A stretch of DNA of 64,000 nucleotides from Lepidodermella squamata (Eukaryota; Gastrotricha), in contig JBLDXI010000032.1 in assembly GCA_047495785.1 (NCBI GenBank), positions 434,001 to 498,000 of the forward strand. The letters run 5' to 3'. The notes beneath the pieces were generated by a model. That model was not told the origin of the DNA, searched no databases, and saw only the letters and a program-made list of their open reading frames with translations. This document shows positions 45,667-58,000 of the stretch, one piece after another. The position numbers were made by a program, and so were the translations under genes. Position 1 is the stretch's first letter. Each line of letters opens with the position of its first letter.

Positions 45667-46133
45667 ATGGAAGACGCCAAACGCCAAATGATCATCATTA
45701 ATCAAGTAAGGTCCAACTTTTGATGTTTAATACTTCATTATATTATTATTTTGACTAGTTCATGCATGCTACCGGCATGCGGGAGGACGAAGCTCGGCGG
45801 TTGCTGGAAGTGTGCAAATGGGATACTCAAGTAATTTTTTACTTTTCAAAATCTCCTGCTTGATTCATGTCATTTTCAGGCTGCTCTAAGTATGTTCTTC
45901 GAACAAGTTCCTACTCTTCCCGTGTGCAAAACGTGCAATACTATTCATCCACCCGGTTATCAAGTGAGCTCATTAGATTGAATTGTTTCTCGAAAAATTA
46001 TGCCTTCATTTCTCAACAGGTCTGCGTCCCTTCCAATACACCTGCTACTCCGCCATCTTTCGACCCATTGATCCTCAACTTGAGTCGCATCAATGCGAAA
46101 CCAGCTCCCTCTCCGCTTTCAATGTCACCATAA
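45667..46133 (+). CDS. UBA-like domain-containing protein (UBALD1/2 homologue)
   Basis: Four small exons, 45667-45705, 45759-45830, 45880-45963 and 46020-46133, all joined in phase 0, give 102 aa. The UBA-like fold is at the N-terminus: MIIINQFMHATGMREDEARRLLEVCKWDTQAALSMFFEQ, comparable with the MINQF...AADQAKQLLQ...W..ETALS.FFQE pattern of UBALD (FAM100) proteins. The second signature is CVPSNTPATPPSFDP, matching the family's CTPSNTPATPPNFP. The role is poorly known; UBA-like domains may bind ubiquitin or partner helices. No open frame of meaningful length covers it, and it is only visible once spliced. Confidence 0.9.
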
Positions 46134-49100
46134 ATCATTAAACCAGTGCGTCTGACGCTCATAAAGTGGCCAGCCTATATATAAAAAACTATGTACCTCA
46201 TAAAAGACTTGAAAAATGAAGATGTGGAAGTTATCCTGAACATCGATCAGCTCTTATCCATGTAGATGTTGGAAATTGTTAATCTGGATGATGGACAGAA
46301 CTGAACTGATGTTCTGCGGAGCGAAGGAGTTGTAACGTTAGATCGTTGTAAATAGAAGCACATTTTTCTCACTACGACACTGTCTCATGTCTGTGTTATT
46401 TCGTTCTTTTCTTCAGTTCTTGTTTTCCTTTCTATGCGCGTCATATAATTTCTTTATAAGGCTGAAACTCTCATAGAGAAATTAGCAATTATTTAGGGGT
46501 ATGTCATATCTGCGAAATGTTGCCCCTTAGTTTTTCATGCAACGGTCTCTTATGTGGAGAGGCAAGTTTTCTCATTGTTATCGTTGATCACACAACCTTA
46601 TATAAGCTCTCTCGGTAGCTCTGCAATCGTTGCTTGCGTAATACTGTAGTCATCAAAGCTGCGGGTAAAACTGCTTCACATTTCCAGGTGTGTTGTGTGG
46701 AACAACTTGTCGACTCAGCGTTCGGAAGAGCTTTTTGTTTTATATGACAACTTATAACCTTTGTTTTAATGGTTATCGGCGATCGTACTGAGAAATAACA
46801 GAAAGTTGTTGTTAAGCGAGGTTCATTTTTAAGTATTCTCTTTAAATGGGTCTATTGAAAGCCCTCGCCCAGACATAACTTTAGCTCCCAAAGTTCAACC
46901 ACTTCCCTTGTTCACAGCAGGCTTTTAAACGCCGCTTTTCCAATGCTGCTATCAATGATTTGAAACTGAATAATTTTGTTATATTTTATGTAATAATATC
47001 AATGAATCATGTGTCCTCTTGATTTTTAATGTTTATGATTCGTCCGATTAGTGTCTTCTTTACAAAGCCTCTTAATCATCTCTCACGTCGAGTCGTCTGT
47101 CTTGTGAGACATGACCGGTGAACGATCAAATTACGTAAATGTTTCTAATTCAGTTTCGCTCTCTCGCTATCTCTCGCTGTTAAGCTGTTTTTCTTTAGCA
47201 ATGTGTAACCCTCTTTAAAAATTTGCAAACCGTAGTAGGCGCGAAAAAATCATTTATGTGCATCAATTTTCGGTGGATACTATCACTCAACTTCTGTTTT
47301 GTCCATGATGAGGTCGCAGTCGTCGGCAAATCATTCAAGTCGTCGATGATTGGAGAAAGAAAAATATATATAAATTCAAATATATATATATTGAAAAATC
47401 TAAATATATATACACTTGTTTTACTGAAAGATGTAGCGGCGTTGAAAAAAATAAAGCCGTTTGTTTCTTGTGATTTTTCGTGTTTTGTTGTCCATTATGA
47501 GTCAGTTATCAGGCAAGTCCGGCAGCATAGTATCATTACTTATCGCTGTTATTGAGTGATGGTATGTATTGGATAGCAGCATGCATAAGGGTATTTATTA
47601 TACGCCTATGCATGCGGGCATATTACCTACATCGTGCTCATTTTGAGCTCTCTGTTTTTTTTCTATTCATTGTATACCAAACGCATTTTATACGTTTTTG
47701 GTGTTAGCTGGCTGTTCCGCGTGCGTGGTTGCCATTAGTTCGGCCGCCTATATTTTTTAGGGTGGCTGCGGCTGCTGCTGCTGCTGCTGCTGCCAGGGTT
47801 GTGCGCCATTTTATTATTTACCTTATTTTTTACGCCGAGAAAATTCCTGCCAAAATTTATAATTTGCCAATAGGAGTGATGCCAATTTTATTCATTTCAT
47901 TCATTGGAATTGCTGTCCTGAAAAACGCCGGCGGGTTTTTTAGGCGCTGGACGATGTTGAAAGACCGCCTTTCATGACGTCGCGTAGCAGCTGAGCTCAC
48001 GCGTGTACCAATGCGGGATGACGCAGGGCGAAAAAACATCATGGTTCAAAACCAATAACTCGTTTTTTATTTGAATTCCGTTGTAAATAATAATTAATTA
48101 ATAATAATAAATTAGCAAAAACTACATCATCATCATCATCATCATTCGCCGAGTACAAAAATAAGATGAGGCATAAATACTGAAATAAAGAAACCCAACA
48201 ACATTTTTGAGACATCACACCGGTGAATTCGATTATTAGTATTATTTGATTTTCCTCTGCCGCTTGACTAGCACACGGGTAGCACCACAAAGACCGGAAG
48301 ATGGATAAACAGGGTAAAATCATGAATAAATAAAACAATTTACAGAAACGAACGATGAGTCAATAGAACCGTGCAGGAGAATATACTAGCTATTATTCGA
48401 GCAATTCAATCGATAAAAAGACACGGGTAAACTAGAATATTGAAAATCAAGAAATCGCACCACCTCCGCGTAAAATAATGGAGCAATAATAAAAATTTTG
48501 CTTGCTGGCAACAATTTTGGCACAAAATAACTGGAAGCTAACGACGGGTGTAGTAACGTAACGAGGGAAAGAACAATTAACTGTGCGTAGTAACCCGAAA
48601 TCAAAGACTAACGAGGTAACAAGTTGGGACTAAAAATAAGCAATCACTTAATTGGTGAAAATAGATGTTTTGCACCGAATGCCCCGGATGGGCCTTGACA
48701 TTGCGCAGGACTTGAGAAAAATACAAACACATACATGCACGCACATACATCATTCGTTAAAACATACCGATCAGAGCGCAGACGTACAAATAAAACGCGC
48801 GCATCGATCGTGCGTAGGCAAACTAATGAGAGTGAATTAATACTCGACTTCCAGGTTCGATAGGAAGATTTTCGTCATCATCATCATCACTCTGTTGCCG
48901 CAGTATCAGGTAGAAAGAAAATAATTTGTGCGAATAACTGGACAAAATAAAAACATGTCATGACTTCGTTTTTCCGCAAACCAGACAAAAGCGACTGACC
49001 AGAAAAAAAATAAAGCGATGTGGAAAACTAAGCGCAATAGAAAGAGTTTCGCATCTATAATCATGTAATTTATGAATCCTCATTCACAACTTGAGGGAGA

Positions 49101-49176
49101 TCTGAAAATAGCAAATGTCAGAAATTCACACGGCTGAATTCTTATCGGGTAGCAATTAATGACCGCAAATGCCGGG
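46134..49176. other. 3-kb stretch: 3' UTRs of UBALD and MMD-like genes, simple repeats
   Basis: No supported gene. It contains TATATA runs (about 47367-47412), a GCTGCTGCTGCTGCTGCTGC tract at about 47771-47793 and CATCATCATCATCATC tracts at about 48126 and 48875. These suit UTR or spacer sequence. Confidence 0.5.
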
Positions 49177-50108
49177 CTATTTCACACTTATTGATTGTCG
49201 AACCAAGTACTGTTCGATTGCGTTGTAATGAATGCGGGAACCTGAAAATGCGACATAGCTGATATCATAATAAGATATTTTTTCAATTTCGTACCTAGGA
49301 TGACAAACACATGCCAAATCGCATGAGCAAATGGTACTCGTCCGTCTAATTTGAAAAAGCATAGCCCAATAACATATACCGCCCCGCCTAGGGAAAGTTC
49401 CAATATTCCTGACATGTCGGCCAGAACGAAGAGCAAAGTCAGCGCGGGTAGCAAGCCAACAGTAACATAAATCAAAGTTTCTGAAAATACACGCTTATAT
49501 AAATATATTCCAAGGCTTCATTAACACATACCTTTATGCTTGTATTTTTCGTAAAACGTATATTGATACAAAACACCGAGAAATGCAAAAATCCAAATTG
49601 CCCACATGAAGAGTGACCTCGCGAATGATGAGCTCAACGGATATGTTGCGTATTCATCGAGCTCTTTAAGCTGAATCCAAGGCGAGTAAGATGCGGCAAT
49701 GAAAATAAAAATCATCGTTCGATCTGACAGGTGCAAGAAATATCGCCATTTACTGAAGAAATACCATATAAATAAATTTATTTTTCATGACTGAGTTTAC
49801 CTATCATAGCTGGCAAAAAATGACACAGCATGAAACACCGTCGACACCAGAAAGAGCAGTATGAGGGATATGCCATAAATAGTTACCGGAAATAGAGCAC
49901 CATTATCACGCGCCAATGATATCAAATGCAATACCGATACAGTGGTCGGTACGATCCATAACTTTTTGAGAAAATAACCCTGTTGCAATATATGTTTAAT
50001 CACAGGAATATTACTTACCCCGTGTGTTAAGATATTTGCAATCTGTTCATTCCTGGTCGGAACATAAGGACTGTTGCAGCAAGTTGGGCGCCGAACATAT
50101 GTGACCAT
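49177..50108 (-). CDS. MMD/PAQR10-11-like seven-transmembrane protein (hemolysin III family)
   Basis: Exons 50108-49801, 49752-49532, 49480-49295 and 49241-49177 (minus) give 259 aa. Family landmarks in order are RRPTCCNSPYVPTRNEQIAN, the ILTHG of the first helix, STVFHAVS (zinc-site His), HLSDRTMIFIFIAASYSPW (conserved Asp), FKLDGRVPFAHAIWH (the His pair) and a C-terminus SRIHYNAIEQYL comparable with the THYYAIWRYL of MMD. PAQR proteins are zinc-dependent membrane proteins; MMD-type members sit in Golgi or endosomal membranes. A 39-nt GT...AG stretch inside exon 1 is kept as coding because it fits the family length exactly. A likely 5' UTR acceptor lies 18 nt before the ATG. Confidence 0.9.
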
Positions 50109-51416
50109 CAAAAACACGGGTATATCTACAGTAAGAAAATATACAATTTCACTTGAATAATCCACAGCATGAAGCGAAGAACACGAATTTCAATGATCCA
50201 TGTCGCTTTTAATTATCAACGAATGGCTTCAAAGAATTTTAACGATAACTAGGTACCAGGAGAAATTCAAATAATATATCAAAGGGAAGTACTATTCAAA
50301 ATTGGCTAAATTGCGATATAAATGACGGGGAATTTTTCTGACATTGAAATTACCATAGCAGCAACACACGTGGATCTATTTTCAATCTCAAATCCGCGAA
50401 GGAGGTTCTGGAAAGGAGGGTGCGCAAAATGCGTAGGGGGCTACGGTAAAATGAAACTCAAATTCAAATGATCCAGGTAACGTTCAGGGTTCAGGGTTCA
50501 GGGCAAACCGCAGAAAGTCAGCTGAGTTTTCCGAGGCTCAAAAAAGTGCCCGCAACAAATTCACGGCGAAGGTTTTAGAAACAAATTAAAATTCTTTAAT
50601 TTTCGTTGAAAATATTAGTAGGATAACATTTTAACAGAAATTTAAATATTAAATTTGATAGACTTAATCGCAGTATTTTTAGTGGATTTGGAACCTCCAA
50701 GTCCATTGGCCGCTTTGGTCTCCAACCTCTAAATCATAACTCCTTTCATTTCCACAAACAAAAAATTCTTTGGTTGCTCAACTTCCCATTAGTAAGCTTA
50801 TGTTTATGCTTATGATCTCACGGCAGAAGTGCCCAACTTAGAAATTCACTGAGGAAATCAATTCGGATGTTCACAAATCTATTTTGACACATCGGCAAAA
50901 TATGCGGCGTCGTGTAGACCATAAACTTCTGAGAAAAACGAGGTTAGACAGTAGGTGTCCCATATCTAGTGGGTCAGCTGTGTGGGCTCAAACAGCAACA
51001 ATTGGCTGACAGCATGTTCGGCCAAGCACTTTTTCGCAGGGATTTCATTCTAGCAAGAGTCTGTTATCACGTAAATATGATCACTGATCACCCCAGCTAG
51101 TGATATTTCTTATCTCCAACACATGCTCCCCCACATATCGCGGGGTGGGCGCCGTGACGACTCGCTTAGAATGGCGTATGAACTAAACGACCAGGCGCGC
51201 GAATGACTTGGGGAAGATGAAGAAAATTACTTTTACGCCATTTGTTTTTATTCTCTAGGCCGTACTCTATGGCACCCACCCCTCGATATTTTTTTATTCA
51301 TATAGGTATGCATCAGCTGCTGCACTCTCCATACATGTCTCCATATACTCTCTCTATAAAGATCCTGACGTATAACGTGCTCAAGGCCTGTGTTTTTAGT
51401 TATTCTCATACGTATA
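50109..51416. other. Intergenic stretch between MMD-like and GST genes
   Basis: Divergent promoter region. No gene seen. It holds a three-copy TTCAGGG tandem at 50483-50503. An acceptor-like TTTTTAG at about 51392-51398, about 18 nt before the GST start codon, hints at a 5' UTR intron. Confidence 0.45.
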
Positions 51417-52292
51417 ATGTCTACCAAATACAAGCTACATTATTTCGAGGTAACTTGACAGGGTTGAAAAAGCGAGAATTGTAAATATGTTTGCTTAATT
51501 TAGGGTCGCGGCCGGGCGGAAGCCATCAGATATTTGTTTCACTACGCTGGTGTTCAGTTCGAGGATTACAGATTTTCTATTCCACAATGGGTGGCGAAAG
51601 ACCCGACAAGTAAGCCCTGTGTCCCGTGTGAGAGTTCCAGTGTAAATCGAAAAATTCCCCCTTTCAGTTCCATTCTCTCTCTACGAATATGGGGAAGTTC
51701 CTGTCCTGGAGATTACCGAGAATGGCACCACACATAGATTAGCTCAAACTCTGGCGATTTCTCGTTTCCTGGCGAAACGATTCGGTGAATGAAGTCTTTT
51801 GCCTTCCGACTGACAACAACTAATACTGTTTTTCAGGTATGTGCGGCTCTTCTGAATTCGAAGCAGCGTTCTGTGATGAAATCGCCGACGTCCTGCAGGA
51901 GCCTTTCAACAAAGCTGTGCCTGTATACTACAGCGATGACGAGCACTTCAAGCAAACGACAATTGAATCACTCAGAACTGAAGAGTATCCCAGAGTTTTT
52001 GGTGCATTGGAAAAGCGCCTTGTCAAAAATGGCGGCAAGTATATTGTTGGAAATCAAGTAAGGAATACTTGAACAATATCCTTTTATATTGTATGATTCA
52101 TTCTTCGCGCAGCTAACATGGGCTGATTTTTGCGTCGCCGGGTTTCTTCGTGGTTGTCAAGATTACGTCAAGTGTCTGGCTGGTTTCATCGAATCGGAGT
52201 ACCCAAGTCTTGTAAAATTGGCCAAGTCAATTGAAGAAATTCCTGCAATTGCCCAATATATTGCCGAACGACCAAATACGGATCGCTTTTAG
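51417..52292 (+). CDS. Sigma-class glutathione S-transferase
   Basis: Five exons, 51417-51449, 51504-51609, 51668-51784, 51837-52057 and 52113-52292, give 218 aa. The first exon is only 11 codons (MSTKYKLHYFE) and is easy to miss; it supplies the catalytic Tyr of the YKLxYF motif. Next come GRGRAEAIRYLFHYAGVQFEDYR and the glutathione-binding EVPVLEI...LAQTLAISRFLAKRF, then the all-helical C-terminal domain with NGGKYIVGNQLTWADF. This fits sigma GSTs (including haematopoietic-type PGD synthase relatives), which conjugate glutathione or isomerise prostaglandin-type or peroxidised lipids. It is cytosolic. Introns are 52-58 nt. Confidence 0.94.
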
Positions 52293-52502
52293 ATACCGCT
52301 TAAAAGCGGTGCCGGACTAATAGCTGAAACTCGATTACAACATAATATAAGAGACACACAAGAAAAGAGGCATGAATGTAGGTCTGCTAACCCCCGAATT
52401 ACATCCGAATTACGACATGCGAAAAGAATTCGGGGAGAAAATTAGACCGTAAACTGAAATCCAAGGACCTCATGGCCCGAATTCACGCTTTTACACTGAA
52501 GA

Positions 52503-53266
52503 TTATAGTAAATCATAGGCATAATTCTGATCCAACACAAATGATTCAGGAGCGCTCCGGATGAATGCACGAAGGCATAGCTTCACGTTTTTCCTTTTAG
52601 AATAATCTGCTACATATGAGATGACTTCTATCGTTGATTCAGCCATTTCGGAAAATGATTTTCCGCTATTGAGTATATTATGAAGAATATTATGGTGAAT
52701 AAAGCTAGGGTTATGAGCTCCATCGCATCTGCAAATGCCGGCCAATATGGGCCGACTTCAGACTCCGCCGACTGCGCTGGCTAGGACAGGCGCACTCCCC
52801 GAGTAGCCCTTCGGCCACGCCACAGGGTAAACGGGCTGTCGGGCGGCCAATAACTACTTGGCGGGTCACGATTGAAAACGACCTGCTTGAGATGGGGTTG
52901 AGCTGGGGTTCGGCGCTGTTCTCGGCCAGGGAACGGGACCTGTGGAGACGGATTTGCGTGGAGGCAGTCCGCCCCGAAAGGGGACAGCACTAACCTACTA
53001 CTATGAGCTTCTTCGGTTCGGGGTATTGAATTTATTACACGATTCGTGATTCTTACCCGATCTTCAGATCGAGTTTCAGTCAGATGCTCTGCTGTTATCA
53101 AATCGAATATGCCTTGTTCATAATTACCACGCATTACTGTAGAGACACGTGCTTTTGGGTGGAGAGTTGTATGTGAATTCCAGTCGAATTTCGACTCGGC
53201 CAATACGGGAATTAACGATCTCAATTTCAACCAAACTGTAATTTCTTTTCGGTCAAAACAAAACAT
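52503..53266 (-). pseudogene. Unknown ORF interrupted by a LINE fragment
   Basis: On the minus strand a frame from the ATG at 53266 (start MFCFDRKEIT) runs 88 codons to ...RTEEAH at 53003. It then enters inserted sequence. After the second copy of the 8-bp duplication, a frame starting NPSFIHHNIL (52712 downward) runs 69 codons to a stop at 52503. The two halves would be one protein of about 157 residues without the 290 extra bases. I do not recognise the family; there is no membrane segment and no signal peptide. Perfect agreement of the two frames with the duplication suggests a once-functional gene, or an allele broken recently. Confidence 0.55.
52712..53009 (+). mobile_element. 5'-truncated non-LTR retrotransposon (LINE) with 8-bp target duplication
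   Basis: Insert 52720-53001 lies between direct copies of TATGAGCT (52712-52719 and 53002-53009). On the plus strand it encodes the C-terminal tail of a LINE ORF2: LRRLRWLGQAHS, GKRAVGRPITTWR, then a WRRICVEAVRPERGQH end and a stop at about 52991-52993. The spaced RWLG...GRP.TTWR...W pattern is typical of CR1- or RTE-like non-LTR elements. The 3' end is TACTAC-rich rather than poly(A). Only about 280 bp remain, so it is a dead 5'-truncated copy. Confidence 0.8.
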
Positions 53267-55076
53267 TGAATTTAACTCACACGAGCCAGTTTATTTGTTA
53301 TTGTGTATTATCAGTATGCTTTCGATCATACTGGATAAGTGATATACCGTATTTACACATGATTTAGAAGAATGCGAAGTTGCTATGATCAATCAACATA
53401 AGGACCATTATCAATAATCATCATCGATCATATTAATTATTCCTCATTGACCAAAACCACTAACACAGCGAATTCATTCCTTCGTTTATTATCGAGAGCG
53501 AGAGAGATATATAGAGAAACATCTCCGTTTGTACACAATGGTGTGGTGGCATTGCAACAATGCACTGACGCGCGCACAAATTGTACACGAAATATTTTTT
53601 ACAACGATCAGCGAGAGAAAACTCATCTTCAACATCATCATCAGTCATGAGATATATTTACACTCTATATTCATTTTTCCCAAGGTCAACGTTAGCTATA
53701 GATATAATATTAACGTTAATAAAAACTCAATGTACATTGCGGTAAAGTGTTGGATCGGGGATACGCCTATACATTCGCGTTAATATAGTTTTCTTTGTAT
53801 GTGGCGGGTTGGTTGCTGAAGAAGAAGAAATTGTTGGAACGAGAAATAATAATCGGCAAAAAAGAAGAGAACGAAGTTCTGAAAAACATTTCAAATTACA
53901 ATACAACATAATCATCATCATCTAGCCACGACCTCTGCGTTAAGGCAGCTCTTCCGAATAAACATAGTGTATAAAGTAATATTTTGAATAATAAATCCCT
54001 AATTAATCACTTTTCACCAATAATCGCGATAGAATTATCCAAAACTAGAGTCGTATATACGCTTCTTTCTATCATGTCTTTTCAACGGCGTATCAAAATT
54101 CACGAATTTTAGCGACAAAATTATGGCGGGGAAGAACTGAATGATTCATGTACTTGCCTCATCATTGAACCAAACGCAACACAACACTCCATCATAGAAA
54201 GCAGAAAAAAAAGAAATGAATTTCGAAGCTCTTCTTTAACATAGAAATAATTTCTGCGACTTGGATAAAAGAAGAAAAATTAATTCCCGCTTAAATGCCA
54301 ACAATATAGGTAGTGTAATTCAATAATTTTTCGAATGAAATAACGTAGGAAATAAAGAAAGCGAGTAATAACGACAGTGGTAATAATTATAATAAAGCAA
54401 GCAATCATCGAATCGATATTAGACAGTTAATTACGTGATAAGGCTGCGATAAAAGCACAATGATGCAAGATAATCAAGAAAAGAAGAAAATTTAAGAAGA
54501 AGCAACTTTGCGCAAAGAAAAACAAAAATGCTGACGTCTGATTCTAAAACCAACAATTTGCAGCCACAGCCGAATCGCAACCACGATTGAATTTTTCGTC
54601 AATAGTTTAATCACTAGCATCCTCTGATAATATGGTTTCGTGTATTGTATAACTAGCGGTATGTTGGGGTAATTTTAATTACCACTGCATCTTTGATTTG
54701 ATACAAGGTTTTATCGATAAATCAGGCTCTTATACATAATCATCGTATTTTTGAAATAAAAGAAGAAATCGAGCAAACGTTTTTGTCGTCGTTCAACCGC
54801 ATGCAACTCAACTAGAGCATCATTATAGTGAAATGAACGGATAAGATCCAACGCGTCACTGTTTCGTGTGCTTTCTACGTATCCCGCCAACGTGAGAGAG
54901 AGAAGAGAGAGAAAGAAAATATAACAACGTAAAGAGAGAATTTATAACTCCACTGGAGAACGATTAGCATTGAACAAAGAAAACGTTGTTTAGTATGCAA
55001 TTCCTTTTCAGCTGTTGATTACTACCGCAAGAACCAGGTAAAAGAAACTTGTTTATTGGCATTCACCCGACCCGAC
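53267..55076. other. Probable 3' UTR of Mask plus spacer
   Basis: About 1.8 kb of AT-rich sequence with CATCATCATC and GAGAGAGA tracts and no supported gene. Its right part should be the 3' UTR of the minus-strand Mask gene. Confidence 0.5.
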
Positions 55077-58000
55077 TTAGTTGTCTTGCCACTGCTGAAT
55101 TAAAAAAACAGCAATTAAAGAATAATGCAATTTGATGGATCAAATGTCATACCTGATCGACCGATCGGCCCAAATCGAACATCATATTGTTTTGCTGTTG
55201 AGGCTGAGGCACCCTACCCGACATGTGGGATGGCATGCCCATGCCATAGCGACCGAGGGCATCAGCTGCGTTCAAATCGAAGGGCGACTGCATCCCGCCG
55301 AGCCCTGAGCCGTCGCCCGACCACATTGGCGGCTGTTGCTGCGGCGGAACCTGCTGCTGCTGGTCCATTCCGTAGCCGGGTTCCGGCATTTGATGCGGCG
55401 GCGGCATTTGCGGCATCGGACGACCCCGCGACATGGCGAAGAAATCCGCCATTTTATTCGATCCAGCGGTTGAGTCGACGAACTTCATCGGAGATGGCAT
55501 AGCCGGCCCGGCGAAATCAGGCGGCGGCGGCATGCCAGGCCCAAACGGAGGCATGAAGCCCGGCGCACCTGGTGCGATGAAATCGCCGAGTTTAGACCGT
55601 TGCGGCTGTGGCGGTTGTTGTTGTTGTTGCTGTTGTTGTTGTTGGAAGTGGCGAGCCGCGTTGAACTGGTTCTGCTGTTGCTGAGCGAAGTGCGACTGGT
55701 CCATTGAATTCGGACCGGGCTGCTGCTGTTGCGGCGGAGGTGGTGGCACGCGGCCGTACGGGCCCATTTGCTGCGTCGGCGGCGGCGCCATTTGCTGAGC
55801 AAACCACGGCGGAATTCGATTGTTTTGGTTCATATCGTTGTTTTGAACGGGCGCAGATTGCGCTGGCATTTGAAAGTGGGACGGCATTTGAGGCGGTTGT
55901 GGCTGGCTAGGCTGTTGCTGCTGATGAGGAGCCTGCTGCTGCTGCTGTTGTTGCTGTTGCTGCATCATACGTTGCTGGTTAGCCATACCAGTCAATTGAC
56001 TCAATTGATTCAAAGCAGCCTGTAAAACACAAGAATAAAGAATACGTTAAAAAATGTCAATATTCAAAAATTCCACCTTAAAATATCAGAAAAACCGAAA
56101 TTTTACCTGAGAAATGTTCAAATTGCTCAGTTGTTGCTGTTGATGCTGCTGTTGCTGTTGCTGATGTTGTTGTTGTTGCTGCTGCTGTTGCTGTTGTTGC
56201 TGTTGTTGTTGCTGGCGTAGCATAGCAGGTAGGCTATTTGTGGGCGCAACAGCCTGGTTCATCGAGTTCGAATCATTGCGGGTCGATGGCGTGAAAACCG
56301 GCACGTCCGGATTCAGCGCCGAGTCAATTTTCGGCAAACCGAGCGCCATCGAGACGTCGCTCATCGCCGAGTTGACGACCGGCTTGCTCGCCGAACCAAA
56401 CGCGGCCAACTGCTGCATTTGATGCAGACCAGCCAACTGCGGCGGCATCATCGGCGGCAACTGGTTTCGCGACGGTGTCGACGGCAGAATCAACGGCGTC
56501 GAGCCAGACGCAGCGGAGGGCGGCGGGGTGGCCGGCGATAGCGAATTGGCACTCTGCCCGGGTTGAGGCGGGCTGATGTGCTGCCTGGGTTGTTGATTGA
56601 AATGGCCGTTACCGTTATTGCTGCCCACCATACTGTTCGAAGCACTCAACATCGCCGCAGCGATTTCGGTCAACTGTTGCTGCGACACGTGATCGGCGCG
56701 ATGCGGGTCGTACGGGCCGTTCTGCGAGAAATTCTGGTCGTAATCGCCCGGTTGCAACGCCTTACCCGGCGAGTTTTGCGCCTGTTGTTGCTGCTGCTGC
56801 AGAACATACGCCAACTGATTGACCTGTTGTTGTTGACGACCAGCAGCCACAGTTGCGAAATCATTGCTAGCATTCGCCTGGTTTTGCGCTTGTTGCTGCT
56901 GTTGGCGTTGCTGCGACGTGAAAAGGGACGTTCCGACCAGGTTCGGCGGTCCGCCGAATAAACTGAACCCGCTCGAGGCAAGACCGCTGGAGAACAGCGA
57001 GTACTCCTGAGCAGCTTGTTGCTGTTGCTGGGTCAGCGTTTGCTGGTTCTGCAGTTGTTGCTGTAATTGCTGTTGTTGTTGCTGAGACTGTTGCGCTTCG
57101 TACTGTTGTTGAATCAACGGCGAAACCTGTTGTTGCTGCATCTGGTTTTGGCTGTTCGACGCAACCACCGCAACTTGAGCTTGTTGCTTCGTTGGGATAT
57201 CGATATTTCTCGGCGAAACTAGCGGCTCGCCCGGGGACGCGTTCGACCCACTGGATCCGACTGAAACGACCGACGTAGCAGAAATCGAAGCGTTCGGCCC
57301 TTGATTCTGCCCTGACCCAGTAATAGACTGTTGTTGCTGGAACAGGGGTCGAATGCCGGTTCCGCCGGTTGAATTCGACGCGGCTGTTGTAGTTGAGGTC
57401 GCAGCCGAAGTGCCGCCACTCGCTGCTTTCGATGCGACGGAAACGTAGTCCAAAGCTGGTTTATCGCCAAAATGAGGTGCAGCCGTCGACGGGGTGGTAG
57501 CCGCAGACCCGGACGACCCGCCCGAGACAACGGAGGCAAAGGCCAAAGGTCGATTAGCATTCGAAGCCGTTTGAGCCGCCTGCTGGGTCGAATTAGCATT
57601 CGGTTTCGATCCCTGTTGCTGCTGAGTTGTCTGGTTAGTCGTCGCCGTGGCGTTAGTCGTGGCCGGGGCAGGCTGAGCCGGCGGTTGGGCCGGTGGTTCA
57701 CTCTGCCCGGTCGCCTTCAAATAGTCCGGATACTTCGCAGCTAACCCGGTGACGTCAATACCCGGCTCTTCGATAACCGACCGAATCAAATACTCAGCCA
57801 TCGCCATTTGTTGCGGCGTGCCTTTCAAAGTGGCGATATGGTCGTTCGTATCATCGCTGATCCGATCGACTTGAACACTCGAGCCGGAGAGGTCGCGAAT
57901 CTTCTTGATATTAGCACCCTGGCGGCCGATCAGTCGACTCACAACATGAGCGGGCACAACAATTTTCGGATTGATAGGCACTTTACCCGAAGTTTGACTG

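Noticed and set aside
49988-50026. A 39-nt GTAAGT...CAACAG stretch inside the first MMD-like exon that could be an intron
   Set aside because: Keeping it as coding gives THG plus spacing to YFL that matches the family length exactly; 39 nt is also shorter than any other intron here.
51269-51305. Alternative first exon for the GST (start MAPTPRYFFIHI)
   Set aside because: It ends in the wrong phase for the next exon, whereas 51417-51449 joins in phase and supplies the YKLxYF motif.
53345-53351. Isolated TACCGTA, considered as the end of another TACCGTA-type MITE
   Set aside because: No inverted partner was found within the expected distance.
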